Shown here one piece after another: positions 18,223 through 27,695 of a stretch of DNA of 64,000 bases (positions within the stretch are counted from its first letter, which is position 1; every line of letters starts with the position of its first letter). Source of the stretch: Porphyrobacter sp. (lineage in GTDB: Bacteria; Pseudomonadota; Alphaproteobacteria; Sphingomonadales; Sphingomonadaceae); the NCBI GenBank assembly GCA_027531395.1, contig JAPZRO010000004.1:1101846-1165845 (forward strand), given 5' to 3'. Both the position numbers and the translations under genes were made by a program. The notes below the pieces were generated by a model. It saw only the letters and a program-made list of their open reading frames with translations. It was not told the origin of the DNA and did not search any database.

Positions 18223-20772
18223 CTATTTTGCCGCCTTCTTCGCCGGGGCCTTCTTCTTGGGCGCAGCCTTTTTCTTGGGAGCGGCCTTCTTCTTGGCCTT
18301 CCCCTTGGCCGGACCCTTGGCCGCGCGCGCGTCGATCAGCGCGATTGCGGCTTCAAGCGTGACGTCCTCTGGCTTGGTGTCGCGCGGAATCGTGGCGTTG
18401 GTGGTGCCGTCGGTCACATAAGGGCCATAGCGCCCGGGCATGACCTTGATCTCGCCGCCGCTCGTCGGGTGCGGGCCCAGCGCCGCAATCGCTTCCGCCT
18501 TGCCGCGCGCCGCCCCGCCGCGATTGGCGGCCTGCGCGAGGATATCGACCGCACGGTTCATGCCCACCTCGAACACCTCGCGGGTGCTGGTGAGCTTGCC
18601 GTACTTGCCGTCATGCCGGAGATAGGGCCCGTAACGCCCGATATTGGCTTCGATTTCCAGCCCCGTATCGGGGTGCGCGCCGATGATGCGCGGCAGATCG
18701 AGCAGCTTCACCGCCCAGTCGAGATCGAAGTCGTCCAAGTCCTTGGGGATGCTCGCGCGCTTGGCGTCCTTGCCCTCGCCCATCTGCACATAGGGCCCGA
18801 AGCGGCCCGACTTGCGGTGGATATCCTCGCCGGTTTCGGGGTGCTGGCCGATGACGCCATCCTCGGCCCCGCCCTCACCCTCGCCGCCCGGCTGGGCGAA
18901 GCGGCGGGTGTATTTGCATTCGGGATAGTTGGCGCAAGCGACGAAGGCTCCGAAGCGCCCGCCCCTGAGCGACAAACGCCCGCCCGATCGCCCTTCCGCG
19001 GCGCACATCGGACAGGCGCGCGGATCGCTGCCGTCCTCGCGCGGGGGGAACAGGAAGTCGGAAAGATAATCGTCGAGCGCCTCGGTCACTTCCGAGGGCA
19101 GCTTCTCCATCACCTCGTCGGCCTTGGGCTTGAAGTCCTTCCAGAACCGCGCGAGCAGCGCCTTGTAGTCCTCGCGCCCGTCGGAGACGACGTCGAGCTC
19201 GTCCTCCATGCCCGCCGTGAAATCATAGGCGACATAGGTGGGGAAGAAGCGTTCGAGGAAGGCGGTCAGCAGCCGGCCCGATTCCTCGGCGAAGAAGCGG
19301 TTCTTCTCCATGCGGACATAGGCGCGGTCGCGCAGGGTCTGGATGGTCGAGGCATAGGTGGAGGGCCGCCCGATGCCGAGCTCCTCCAGCCGCTTGACCA
19401 GCGACGCTTCGGAAAAGCGCGGCGGCGGCTGGGTGAAGTGCTGGGTCGCCTCGACGCTCCGCTTGGCCGGGCAGTCGCCCGACTTCATTTGCGGCAGCAG
19501 CCCGCCGTCCTCGTCCTCGCTGTCGTCGAGGCCTTCCTGATAGACCGCGAGGAAGCCCGGGAAACGGATCACCTGGCCGGTGGCGCGCAGCTCGTGCTGG
19601 CCGGTCGCATCGCGGAAGGTGACGGTGGTGCGCTCGAGCTGTGCGCCGGCCATCTGGCTCGCCATGGCGCGCTTGAAGATCAGATCGTAGAGCTTGGCCT
19701 CGTCGCCCGTCCCTGCCCGCTCGCGGGTGAAATCGGTCGGCCGGATCGCCTCGTGCGCTTCCTGCGCGTTCTTGGCCTTGGTGCTGTAGAAGCGCGGCTT
19801 TTCGGGCAGGTAGGCAGCATCGTAGCGCGCCCCGATGGCATCGCGCAGCGCCATGATCGCGCCCGCATCCATCTGCACGCCGTCAGTCCGCATATAGGTG
19901 ATCGCGCCCGCCTCGTAGAGGCTCTGGGCGAGGCGCATGGTGTGCTGCGCCGAATAGCCGAGCTTGCGCGCGGCCTCCTGCTGCAGGGTCGAGGTGGTGA
20001 ACGGCGGCGCGGGGTTGCGCTTCAGGGGCTTGGTCTCGACCCCCTCGACGGTGAAGCGCCCGGCTTCCACGGCGGCCTTGGCTTCGAGCGCAATGCCCTG
20101 ATTGCCGAGGCTGAGGCGCTCCAGCTTCACGCCCTTGAACTTGACGAGGCGCGCGTCGAACGCGGTGCCGCCGTGCTGCATCCGCGCGGTGACGGACCAG
20201 TATTCCTCCGCACGGAACGCCTCGATCTCGCGCTCGCGCTCGACGATCAGGCGCAGCGCCACCGACTGCACGCGGCCCGCGCTCTTGGCCCCGGGGAGCT
20301 TGCGCCACAGCACCGGAGAGAGCGTGAAGCCGAACAGATAGTCCAGCGCGCGGCGGGCGAGATAGGCGTCGATCAGCGGCTGATCGAGCTCGCGCGGGCG
20401 TGCCATCGCCTCGGTCACGGCCTGCTTGGTGATGGCGTTGAAGGTGACGCGCTCGACGTGCTTGGGCAGCGCCTTGCGCTTGGCGAGCAGCTCCTGCACG
20501 TGCCAGCTGATCGCCTCACCCTCGCGGTCAGGGTCGGTGGCGAGAACGAGGCGGTCGGCCCCCTTGGCCGCGTCGGCGATTTCCTTGAAGCGGCTCTGCT
20601 TGTCGCGGTAGAGTTCCCACTCCATCGCAAACCCCGCCTCGGGATCAACGCTGCCGTCCTTGGCGGGCAGATCGCGGACATGGCCGTAGGAGGCGAGGAC
20701 CTTGTAGTCCTTGCCCAGATACTTCTCGATGGTTTTGGCCTTGGCGGGGGATTCGACGATGACAAGCTGCAT
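18223..20772 (-). CDS. topA: DNA topoisomerase I
   Basis: Type IA topoisomerase that relaxes negative supercoils, 849 residues. Toprim domain at the N-terminus with DPDREGE (80-86); catalytic Tyr293 in AITYMRTDG. The C-terminal part has a zinc-finger module (CPMCAAEG ... CANYPEC) and several Toprim-C repeats with RYGPY/RFGPYV. The final ~30 residues are a Lys/Ala-rich tail (AKKKAAPKKKAAPKKKAPAK) that would bind DNA by charge. It follows the dprA and membrane-protein genes on the same strand. Confidence 0.96.
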   Translation of the reverse strand: MQLVIVESPAKAKTIEKYLGKDYKVLASYGHVRDLPAKDGSVDPEAGFAMEWELYRDKQSRFKEIADAAKGADRLVLATDPDREGEAISWHVQELLAKRKALPKHVERVTFNAITKQAVTEAMARPRELDQPLIDAYLARRALDYLFGFTLSPVLWRKLPGAKSAGRVQSVALRLIVEREREIEAFRAEEYWSVTARMQHGGTAFDARLVKFKGVKLERLSLGNQGIALEAKAAVEAGRFTVEGVETKPLKRNPAPPFTTSTLQQEAARKLGYSAQHTMRLAQSLYEAGAITYMRTDGVQMDAGAIMALRDAIGARYDAAYLPEKPRFYSTKAKNAQEAHEAIRPTDFTRERAGTGDEAKLYDLIFKRAMASQMAGAQLERTTVTFRDATGQHELRATGQVIRFPGFLAVYQEGLDDSEDEDGGLLPQMKSGDCPAKRSVEATQHFTQPPPRFSEASLVKRLEELGIGRPSTYASTIQTLRDRAYVRMEKNRFFAEESGRLLTAFLERFFPTYVAYDFTAGMEDELDVVSDGREDYKALLARFWKDFKPKADEVMEKLPSEVTEALDDYLSDFLFPPREDGSDPRACPMCAAEGRSGGRLSLRGGRFGAFVACANYPECKYTRRFAQPGGEGEGGAEDGVIGQHPETGEDIHRKSGRFGPYVQMGEGKDAKRASIPKDLDDFDLDWAVKLLDLPRIIGAHPDTGLEIEANIGRYGPYLRHDGKYGKLTSTREVFEVGMNRAVDILAQAANRGGAARGKAEAIAALGPHPTSGGEIKVMPGRYGPYVTDGTTNATIPRDTKPEDVTLEAAIALIDARAAKGPAKGKAKKKAAPKKKAAPKKKAPAKKAAK

Positions 20773-20873
20773 GATGGTTCCGAGAGAGCCCCTTACGTGT
20801 GTACGCGCGAGGGTGGAGCGGCGCCGCTTAGGCCGTCAAGCGGGATGTGTGAAGCGAAACGCGCATGGTGCCT

Positions 20874-21536
20874 TCAGGCAAACACCTCGGCGATCTGCGC
20901 GCTGGTATCGCGCAGCAGTGCATAGCTCGCGATGCCGATGGCGGTGATCGCCAACCCGGCCACCGAAATCGCCGTATTGGCCAGCAGCGAGAGCGGCAGG
21001 CTGACCATTCCGGCCTCGTCCGAGCCCAGCACGAAACCCGTCAACGCCGCGATATTGATCCCGACCGGCACCAGCAGCGCCAGCGCGATCGGCCAGAAAT
21101 GCGGCCCCGTCTGCGCCCAGGCCTTGCCCAGTCCGTCGGTCACCCCCTCCCCTTCGCCCAGCACATAGCCGTAGGCCGGCAGCCAGCGCACGAACAGCAC
21201 GATGCCGGGCACGATCAGCAGCAGGAAGCCGATGATGATCCCTAGCGCGGACAGGATCGACAAGCCGAAATAGCTGCCAATGCCATTGCTCATGGCGCCC
21301 CGCACCAGCCCTCCCTTGAGCAGCAGCTGCACCGTCAGCAGAAAGCCCAGCGCCACCGAAAACACCGAAAACAGCAGATTGGCGTTGCCGACCTCGTCCA
21401 GCTGATCGATCAGCACCCCGACCCCGCTCAGCACGGCGACATAGAGCACCCCCGTCTGCCACGCCGCGCGCGCCAGCCGCACGGCCTCGTCGATGATCTG
21501 CCCCAGCCGGGTGCCCACTGCATCATTGGCATTCAT
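20874..21536 (-). CDS. Integral membrane protein, function unknown
   Basis: 220 residues with about five hydrophobic spans (roughly 28-45, 55-72, 90-118, 148-168, 185-205). It recalls DUF975 or glycerophosphodiesterase-membrane-domain proteins (segment FLLLIVPGIVLFVRWLPAYG). It lies between dprA and topA next to a similarly sized membrane protein; both carry the LIVPGIVLFVRW / LFLPGLFLVARW-type segment, so they are probably ancient paralogues. Confidence 0.7.
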   Translation of the reverse strand: MNANDAVGTRLGQIIDEAVRLARAAWQTGVLYVAVLSGVGVLIDQLDEVGNANLLFSVFSVALGFLLTVQLLLKGGLVRGAMSNGIGSYFGLSILSALGIIIGFLLLIVPGIVLFVRWLPAYGYVLGEGEGVTDGLGKAWAQTGPHFWPIALALLVPVGINIAALTGFVLGSDEAGMVSLPLSLLANTAISVAGLAITAIGIASYALLRDTSAQIAEVFA

Positions 21537-21571
21537 TCTTCGATCCCCTGTTGCATGATTGGTTCGCCGCC

Positions 21572-22240
21572 CTAGCCGAACACGTCCTCGATCATGTTGT
21601 CCTCCGGCCCGAGCAGCTCGTAGGTCGCCACCGACAGGCCGAGCAGCAGGAGCGGGAAGATGTGCGCCTCGATCAGGTCGAGCGGCTTTGCCTCGCGGTA
21701 AGCATCAAGGCCGGACAGCGCGCCGTTGATCCCGCCTGTCATGGCGCCAAAGGCGCTGACGATCAGGAACATGATCACGACCGCACCGGCGATCTTGCCC
21801 GTATGGCCGCGCACCGCCTGCCAGCTGTCACCCGCCGCCGCGAACACGCCCCGCCCGCGCGCCACGACAAAGGCGGGGGCGGCAATCCAGCGGGCCACGA
21901 GGAACAGCCCCGGCAGAAACAGGGCGGCAAGCCCGAACATGATCGGCCAGATCAGGACGAAGGCGAGGCCGAAGAAGGCGAACAGGTGAAGGCGCGGCGT
22001 CTCCAGCATTCCGCGCGTCTTGAGGAGCGCCTGAAACAGCCAGTATTGCCCGAAAAGATAGAGCGCAAAGCCGCCGCCCCCGGTGATCCCCTCGCCCAGC
22101 AGCGGCAGGGCAAAGGCAAAGACCGCGACAACGGCGAGATAGGCCGCCACCTGCATCCGGATCGCCCACAGATTCTCGAACGAGCGCGCCAGCAGCCGCC
22201 CGAAATCGATCTCGCGCCGCGCCGAAAAGCCCGAATTCAT
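21572..22240 (-). CDS. Integral membrane protein, function unknown
   Basis: 222 residues with 5-6 predicted spans and the segment LPGLFLVARWIAAPAFVVARG, shared in layout with the downstream membrane protein. Its ATG overlaps the dprA stop (ATGA), so it is translated from the dprA message. No catalytic motif is seen. It is possibly an accessory envelope protein that simply rides in the plsY-dprA-topA transcription unit. Confidence 0.7.
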   Translation of the reverse strand: MNSGFSARREIDFGRLLARSFENLWAIRMQVAAYLAVVAVFAFALPLLGEGITGGGGFALYLFGQYWLFQALLKTRGMLETPRLHLFAFFGLAFVLIWPIMFGLAALFLPGLFLVARWIAAPAFVVARGRGVFAAAGDSWQAVRGHTGKIAGAVVIMFLIVSAFGAMTGGINGALSGLDAYREAKPLDLIEAHIFPLLLLGLSVATYELLGPEDNMIEDVFG

Positions 22241-23388
22241 GCCGCCTCTCCTGCGCCCGAACGGCGCACCGTGCCGTCCTCCTCACGCACCAGTTCGCCG
22301 GCGAGTTCGAGTTCGAGCAGCGCCATGTGGACCTCGGCCACGCTCGCGCCAGACTGGCGGATCAGCTCGTCGATGCCGACGGGCGCGTGGGTCAGCAGGC
22401 TGGCGATGTCGCCGGACAGATCGGCGCGCGCCTCGCCCCAGTCGAGCTTGGCGAGTTCGGCATAGTCGAAATCGACCGCCCCCTCGCTGACCCGGAAGCG
22501 CGAGCGCGGGGCGCCGGTGAAGCTTTGCAGCAGCTCGATCACCTCGTCCGGCGTCTGCACCAGCACCGCGCCTTCGCGGATCAGCTGGTTGCACCCGAGG
22601 CTGCGCGCATCGAGCGGGGAGCCGGGGATCGCCATCACCTCGCGCCCCGCCTCGCCCGCGAGCCGCGCGGTGATCAGGCTGCCCGATTGCGGCGCGGCCT
22701 CGACCACCAGCGTGCCGCTCGCCAGCCCGGCGATGATGCGGTTGCGCGAGGGGAAATGCCGCCCGCGCGGCTCGGTGCCGGGGGGCTGTTCGGCGATCAG
22801 CAGGCCCTCTTGCGCGATGCGTTCCTGCAAGTCGGCATGCTGCGGCGGGTAGGCGATGTCGATACCGCTGGCGATGACGCCGATGGTCTGCGGGAAAGCG
22901 CCCTCGTGCGCCGCGCCGTCGATGCCCCTCGCAAGCCCCGAGACGACGGTAAAGCCCGCCTCGGCCAGGCTCGCGGCGAAATCGCGCGCCAGCTTGACGG
23001 CGGCCGCGCTGGCATTGCGCGCGCCGACCAGCGCCACGCAAGGGTTGCTCGCCAGCGACAGTCGGCCCCGGCAGGTGACAATCGGCGGGGCGGAATCGAG
23101 TTCGGCCAGCAGCGCGGGGTAATCGCTCTGATCGTGGAACAGGTAGCGCGCGCCTGCCGCGCGGACAGCGGCAACCTCGCGCTCGATGCTCTCAGGCGAC
23201 GCGGGGCGGTAAGGCCCCCGCCCCCGGCTCGCCAGATCGGGCAGCGCATCGAGCGCAGCGCCCGCAGAACCGAACCGCGCGATGAGCTGGCGATAGCTCA
23301 CCGGGCCAATGTTCGGCGAGCGCAATAGCCTGATCCGCGCGAAAGCCTCTTGCTGCGAGAGCACCGGCTGCGACCCCTGGTGCTCCAT
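22237..23388 (-). CDS. dprA: DNA-processing protein DprA
   Basis: Single-stranded-DNA-binding, RecA-loading protein of natural transformation, 383 residues. N-terminal SAM-like helices (~10-60), Rossmann-like core with VALVGARNAS (~117-126), VVSGLARGIDGAAHEGA (~147-163) and FPSRNRIIAGLA, then a C-terminal winged helix (~310-375). It sits between plsY and a membrane gene it overlaps. Other competence genes are not in the window. Confidence 0.93.
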   Translation of the reverse strand: MEHQGSQPVLSQQEAFARIRLLRSPNIGPVSYRQLIARFGSAGAALDALPDLASRGRGPYRPASPESIEREVAAVRAAGARYLFHDQSDYPALLAELDSAPPIVTCRGRLSLASNPCVALVGARNASAAAVKLARDFAASLAEAGFTVVSGLARGIDGAAHEGAFPQTIGVIASGIDIAYPPQHADLQERIAQEGLLIAEQPPGTEPRGRHFPSRNRIIAGLASGTLVVEAAPQSGSLITARLAGEAGREVMAIPGSPLDARSLGCNQLIREGAVLVQTPDEVIELLQSFTGAPRSRFRVSEGAVDFDYAELAKLDWGEARADLSGDIASLLTHAPVGIDELIRQSGASVAEVHMALLELELAGELVREEDGTVRRSGAGEAA

Positions 23389-23404
23389 CAGATGCGCGCC
23401 CGCA

Positions 23405-23992
23405 CTACGGCTTGGCCGAGGCGCCGATTTTCGGCTCCTCCCCCCGCATCAGCCGGCCGATATTCTCGCGGTGCTGGACGATCACGATCGCGGCGATGGC
23501 GAGCAGCGGCGCGATGATCTGCGGGAAGCCCATGCCCCAGGCGACCAGCGGCGCGGCGATCACGCTCATCAGCGAGGACACGGAGGAAATCCGGCTGATG
23601 GCGAGCGTCGCCAGCCAGATCATCGCGCAAACGAAGAACGCCGGAAACGCCAGCGCCCCTAGCGCGCCGGCGGCACTCGCAAAGCCCTTGCCGCCCTTGA
23701 ACTTGAGCCACGGGGTGAAGCAGTGCCCCGCCACCGCTGCCACGCCCGCAATGCCTTCAGTGCCGGGCCAGAATGTCTTCGCCACGAGGATCGGAACCAC
23801 CGCCTTGGCCGCATCGAGCAGCACGGTCGCCGCCGCCAGCCCCTTGTTGCCGGTGCGCAGCACGTTGGTCGCCCCGATGCTCCCGCTGCCGATCTGGCGC
23901 ACGTCGCCGAGACCGGCAGCGCGGGTGAGAACGAGGCCGAAGGGGATCGAGCCAAGGAGGAAGCCCAAAAGGGCGGCGAATACCGAATCCAA
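23405..23992 (-). CDS. plsY: Glycerol-3-phosphate acyltransferase PlsY
   Basis: Inner-membrane enzyme that transfers the acyl group of acyl-phosphate to glycerol-3-phosphate, the first step of phospholipid synthesis. I start it at the TTG at 23992 (LDSVFAALLGFLLGSIPFGL), preceded by GGAGG at 7 nt, giving 195 residues. A longer frame to 24028 would read through a REP arm and is unlikely. It has GSIPFGL, the conserved loop GSGSIGATNVLRTG (~36-49), and KGGKGFA around 100. First gene of the plsY-dprA unit. Confidence 0.92.
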   Translation of the reverse strand: MDSVFAALLGFLLGSIPFGLVLTRAAGLGDVRQIGSGSIGATNVLRTGNKGLAAATVLLDAAKAVVPILVAKTFWPGTEGIAGVAAVAGHCFTPWLKFKGGKGFASAAGALGALAFPAFFVCAMIWLATLAISRISSVSSLMSVIAAPLVAWGMGFPQIIAPLLAIAAIVIVQHRENIGRLMRGEEPKIGASAKP

Positions 23993-24001
23993 AGCAATCC
24001 T

Positions 24002-24092
24002 CCGTTCGTGCTGAGCTTGTCGAAGCACTGCACTTCTTCTAGCGCAAGCTCACTAGTGAAAGACAGCCCTTCGACAAGCTCAGGGCGAACGG
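24002..24092. repeat. REP-type inverted repeat, family 2, copy B
   Basis: Arms 24002-24028 (CCGTTCGTGCTGAGCTTGTC) and 24066-24092 (CCTTCGACAAGCTCAGGGCG) are inverted copies of the 15384-15475 element. It fills the plsY/murI divergent gap. Its right arm ends 10 nt before the murI start, so the murI leader and both promoters must be accommodated in or around it. Confidence 0.82.
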
Positions 24093-24102
24093 AAGTTGTT
24101 CG

Positions 24103-24897
24103 GTGAATTCAGGTTCCCCCATCCTGCTGTTCGATTCCGGCGTCGGCGGGCTGACCGTCTATGACGCCTTGCGCGAAGTGCTGCCGCAAGCGCCGGTGAT
24201 CTACGCCGCCGATCTCGCCGGCCTGCCCTATGGCACCAAGACCGAGGCGCAGATTGCCGCACGCGTCGCCGGCCTGCTCGGACGCATGGCGGAACGCTTC
24301 CGCCCGCGTCTGGTCTGCATCGCCTGCAACACCGCCTCGACAATCGCGCTCGGCATGGTGCGCGAGGTGCTGGAGGTGCCGGTGGTCGGCACGGTGCCCG
24401 CGATCAAGCCCGCCGCCGCGCTGACGCAGACCGGCACGATCGGCCTCGTCGGCACCGGCGCGACGATCCGGCAGGCCTATGTCGACCAGCTCGAACGCGA
24501 GTTTGCCCAGGGCAAGCAGCTGCTGCGCATCGCCGCACCGGGGCTGGTCGAGGCCGCCGAGGCCAAGCTGCGCGGACAGCCGATCGATCCGGCGGTGATC
24601 GCCGATGTGCATGACCGGCTGGTGGCCATGCCCGGCGGCGCGAACATCGACACGCTGGTGCTCGCCTGCACCCACTTCCCGCTGCTGTCCGAGGAACTGG
24701 CTGCGGCGTTCGGGCCGGGCGTGCGGCAGGTCGACGGTGCGCAGGGCATCGCGCGGCGCATCGCCCACCTGCTCGAAGGGCAGAGCTTTGCGCGCACCGC
24801 CCCCAACCGCTTCGTCGTCACCGGCCCATTGAGCGGCGCGGCCGGGCTTGAGGCAGCGCTGGCGGCACGCGGTTTCGGCCCTGCGGAAGCCTTCTGA
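24103..24897 (+). CDS. murI: Glutamate racemase
   Basis: Supplies D-glutamate for peptidoglycan, 264 residues from a GTG at 24103. Cofactor-independent racemase with Asp11-Ser12 (FDSGVGG), catalytic Cys75 in ACNTAST and Cys189 in ACTHFP. GGAA lies 8 nt upstream, but the leader is otherwise REP sequence. Divergent from plsY and followed by 170 nt of leader before hemA. Confidence 0.94.
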   Translation: MNSGSPILLFDSGVGGLTVYDALREVLPQAPVIYAADLAGLPYGTKTEAQIAARVAGLLGRMAERFRPRLVCIACNTASTIALGMVREVLEVPVVGTVPAIKPAAALTQTGTIGLVGTGATIRQAYVDQLEREFAQGKQLLRIAAPGLVEAAEAKLRGQPIDPAVIADVHDRLVAMPGGANIDTLVLACTHFPLLSEELAAAFGPGVRQVDGAQGIARRIAHLLEGQSFARTAPNRFVVTGPLSGAAGLEAALAARGFGPAEAF

Positions 24898-25067
24898 CTG
24901 CCCTGTGTCCGCTTGCGAAACGCTCGCAAAGATCGCTGTGGCAAAACGCCCCCTCACGCCTTAGATATCCGCCCGAAACCATCCGCCGCTTCGTGGGTTG
25001 TTGGCGGATAGAGCAGGCAGGAAACAAGGCAGCGCACACAGGGCGCGCCCCAGTTGAAGAGACGCGT

Positions 25068-26288
25068 GTGAACTACGATCAGATCTTCGATCAGGCGATC
25101 GACCGCCTGCATGAGGAAGGCCGCTACCGCGTCTTCATCGACATCATGCGCAACAAGGGCGCCTATCCCAATGCGCGCTGTTTCCACGGACACAACGGCC
25201 CCAAGCCGATCACCGTGTGGTGCTCGAACGACTATCTGTGCATGGGCCAGCACGAAAAGGTGATCGGCGCGATGGAAGCCGCGCTGCACGATGTCGGCGC
25301 CGGTTCGGGCGGCACCCGCAACATCGGCGGCAACACCCACCTGCACGTCCAGCTCGAAACCGAGCTTGCCGATCTCCACGGCAAGGACGCGGCACTGCTG
25401 TTCACCTCGGGCTATGTCTCGAACGACGCGACGCTCTCGACGCTCGCCAAGCTGCTGCCTGGCTGCATCATCTTCTCCGACGAGCTGAACCACGCCAGCA
25501 TGATCGCGGGCATCCGCAATTCGGGCTGCGAGAAGCGCGTCTTCCGCCACAATGACGTGGCCCACCTCGAAGAGCTGCTCGCCGCCGAAGACCCGAACAC
25601 GCCCAAGCTGATCGCCTTCGAGAGCGTCTATTCGATGGACGGCGATGTCGCCCCGATCCACGCGATCTGCGACCTTGCCGAGAAGTACAACGCACTGACC
25701 TATATCGACGAGGTCCACGCGGTCGGCATGTATGGCGCACGCGGCGGCGGGATTTCGGAGCGCGACAATGCCGCGCACCGGATCGACATCATCGAAGGCA
25801 CGCTGGGCAAGGCCTTCGGCGTGATGGGCGGCTATATCGCGGCCTCGTCGAAGGTGGTGGACTGCATCCGGAGCTATGCGCCGGGCTTCATCTTCACGAC
25901 CTCATTGTCGCCGGTGCTGGTGGCGGGCGTGCTCGCTTCGGTGCGGCACCTCAAGGAGAGCAGCGTCGAGCGCAACGCCCAGCAGCGCGCCGCCGCGCTG
26001 CTCAAGCTCAAGTTCGCCGAGGCCGGGCTGCCGGTGATGGATTCGGTCACCCACATCGTCCCGCTGATGGTGGGCGATCCGGTGCGCGCCAAGAAGATCA
26101 GCGACATCCTGCTCGCCGAATACGGCGTATATGTGCAGCCGATCAACTTCCCCACCGTGCCGCGCGGCACCGAGCGTCTGCGCTTCACCCCCGGGCCGTT
26201 CCACACCGAAGCGATGATGGACGAACTGACGGCCGCGCTGGTGGAAATCTGGGACCGATTGGAGCTGGAGCTGGCGGAAGCGGCCTGA
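25068..26288 (+). CDS. hemA: 5-aminolevulinate synthase
   Basis: PLP enzyme that condenses glycine and succinyl-CoA to 5-aminolevulinate (Shemin pathway for haem, cobalamin and bacteriochlorophyll). 406 residues from a GTG at 25068 with GAAGAGA upstream. Lys248 in EGTLGKAFG falls at the same position as the PLP lysine of the Rhodobacter capsulatus enzyme. [11 protein letters not shown] and [11 protein letters not shown] are conserved. It draws on the succinyl-CoA that the 1-5 kb operon produces. Confidence 0.96.
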   Translation: MNYDQIFDQAIDRLHEEGRYRVFIDIMRNKGAYPNARCFHGHNGPKPITVWCSNDYLCMGQHEKVIGAMEAALHDVGAGSGGTRNIGGNTHLHVQLETELADLHGKDAALLFTSGYVSNDATLSTLAKLLPGCIIFSDELNHASMIAGIRNSGCEKRVFRHNDVAHLEELLAAEDPNTPKLIAFESVYSMDGDVAPIHAICDLAEKYNALTYIDEVHAVGMYGARGGGISERDNAAHRIDIIEGTLGKAFGVMGGYIAASSKVVDCIRSYAPGFIFTTSLSPVLVAGVLASVRHLKESSVERNAQQRAAALLKLKFAEAGLPVMDSVTHIVPLMVGDPVRAKKISDILLAEYGVYVQPINFPTVPRGTERLRFTPGPFHTEAMMDELTAALVEIWDRLELELAEAA

Positions 26289-26343
26289 TCGCTCCCCGCT
26301 GCCGTAGCGTCCTTTGTGACAGCGGTTTTCTTCGCTAGCACTC

Positions 26344-26364
26344 CTCCCGAAACAGATTCGGGAG
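26344..26364 (+). promoter_or_regulatory. Hairpin covering the ribosome site of the nitroreductase gene
   Basis: CTCCCGAA (26344-26351), 5-nt loop, TTCGGGAG (26357-26364): a perfect 8-bp stem whose 3' arm contains the GGGAG Shine-Dalgarno sequence, 4-7 nt before the tandem ATG codons at 26369 and 26372. Folding would hide the ribosome site, so translation may be conditional. Confidence 0.5.
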
Positions 26365-26368
26365 AGAC

Positions 26369-27064
26369 ATGATGGGCGGCACGCCTGACCAGACCTACGC
26401 CGAGGTCGTCCTTGGACGGCGTTCTATCCGCGGCTACCTCAAGAAGCCCGTGCCGCGCGCGCTGATCGAGGAAGTGCTGACGCTGGCGATGCGCTCGCCC
26501 TCGTCGATGAACACCCAGCCCTACCACTTCCATGTCATTACCGGCGAGCCGCTCGACCGCATCCGCAAGGGCAACACCGAGCGCATTCTCGCAGGCGAGC
26601 CCGACAGCCGCGAATTCCGCCGCGGCGAGCCCTTCGCGGGCGTCCACCGCGAGCGGCAGGTCGGCTGCGCGATCCAGCTGTTCGAAGCGATGGGCATCGG
26701 GCGCGACGACAAGGAAAAGCGGCAGGACTGGGTGCTGCGCGGCTTCCGCCAGTTCGACGCGCCGGTCTGCGTGATCATCACCTATGACCGCGAGCTTGAT
26801 GGCTCCGACGACACGCCGTTCGATTGCGGCGCTGTCACCACCGCGCTGGTCAACGCTGCATGGTCGCGAGGTCTGGGCTGCGTGATCAACTCGCAAGGCA
26901 TCATGCAGTCGCCGGTGGTGCGCGAGCACGCGGGCATCCCGGAAGATCAGGTGATCATGAAGGCCGTCGCGATGGGCTGGCCCGATCCCGACTTCCCCGC
27001 CAACCCGGTGAAGATCACCCGCCGCAGCGTCGACGAGGCGGCGCGCTTCGTCGGGTTCGACTGA
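26369..27064 (+). CDS. Nitroreductase family protein
   Basis: FMN-dependent NAD(P)H oxidoreductase, 231 residues. N-terminal RRSIRGYLKKPVP and SPSSMNTQPYHFHV form the FMN site; the C-terminal GLGCVINSQG and MGWPDP segments are typical. Tandem ATG codons at 26369 and 26372 could both serve; the second has better spacing to GGGAG. The leader holds a hairpin that includes the ribosome site. Substrate unknown (nitroaromatics or quinones in characterised members). Confidence 0.88.
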   Translation: MMGGTPDQTYAEVVLGRRSIRGYLKKPVPRALIEEVLTLAMRSPSSMNTQPYHFHVITGEPLDRIRKGNTERILAGEPDSREFRRGEPFAGVHRERQVGCAIQLFEAMGIGRDDKEKRQDWVLRGFRQFDAPVCVIITYDRELDGSDDTPFDCGAVTTALVNAAWSRGLGCVINSQGIMQSPVVREHAGIPEDQVIMKAVAMGWPDPDFPANPVKITRRSVDEAARFVGFD

Positions 27065-27199
27065 GCGGTTGCCGCCAGTCCGAAGCTGCCAGATTGATCA
27101 CGAGCAAACTTTGCCTTGCGCTTCCCTGCTAGAAAACCGCTGATCTGACCGGCTGACATGATGCCATGAAGTCGGTCAGGCAGTCTGGAGGGAAGGCCT

Positions 27200-27649
27200 A
27201 TGAAGATCGAACACGGCACGCTGGTGATGGTCGCCGATGGCGCGCAGGCGCTTGTTTTCCGGAACGAGGGGGACGGGAAATATCCCGTGCTCGAAACCCT
27301 TTCGCACGCGCGGAACGACAATCCCGCAACCCGCGAGCAGGGCAGCGACGCGCCCGGACGGACGCATTCCAGCACAGGCGCGCGCCGCAGCGCCTTTGGC
27401 GATACGGACTGGCACCAGCAATCCGAGGACGACTTTGCGCGCCACGCCGCAGACGTGCTCGAGCAGGCGGCCAGCACGCATCCGCAGGAAGGAATTATCG
27501 TCGTCGCGGCGCCAAGGACGCTGGGCACGTTGCGCAAGCACTATGGCGGCGCCACCGCGAAGCAGCTGGTGGCGGAAATCAACAAGGATCTCGTCGGCCA
27601 CACGACCGATGATGTGATCGCCGTGCTGATGGCGCATCAGACCGGTTGA
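27200..27649 (+). CDS. Host attachment family protein
   Basis: 149 residues of the family named for a protein required for plant-host attachment. Opening segment EHGTLVMVADGAQALVFRNEG, middle Arg/Gln-rich acidic loop (NPATREQGSDAPGR), C-terminal EGIIVVAAPRTLGTLRKHYG and LVAEINKDLVGHTTDDV. The fold resembles eRF1 domain 1 / archaeal release-factor-like proteins. GGAGGGAAGG precedes the ATG. Biochemical role in free-living bacteria is not established. Confidence 0.85.
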   Translation: MKIEHGTLVMVADGAQALVFRNEGDGKYPVLETLSHARNDNPATREQGSDAPGRTHSSTGARRSAFGDTDWHQQSEDDFARHAADVLEQAASTHPQEGIIVVAAPRTLGTLRKHYGGATAKQLVAEINKDLVGHTTDDVIAVLMAHQTG

Positions 27650-27658
27650 GGCATCGCC

Positions 27659-27685
27659 GCCGCCCTGCTGTGTCAGCCGGGCGGC
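27659..27685. terminator. Candidate hairpin between convergent genes
   Basis: GCCGCCC (27659-27665) pairs with GGGCGGC (27679-27685) over a 13-nt loop, between the stops of the host-attachment gene (+) and the ornithine decarboxylase gene (-). A poor T-tract follows on either strand, so it is only a candidate bidirectional terminator. Confidence 0.4.
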
Positions 27686-27695
27686 TTCATAAGAC

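Noticed and set aside
18175..20925. Long plus-strand open frame opposite topA (~916 codons)
   Set aside because: Antisense shadow of the topoisomerase; the minus strand carries all catalytic motifs.
24911..24930. TTGCGA/TCGCAA stem after murI
   Set aside because: Six-bp stem without T-tract, and the gap to hemA must also hold its promoter.
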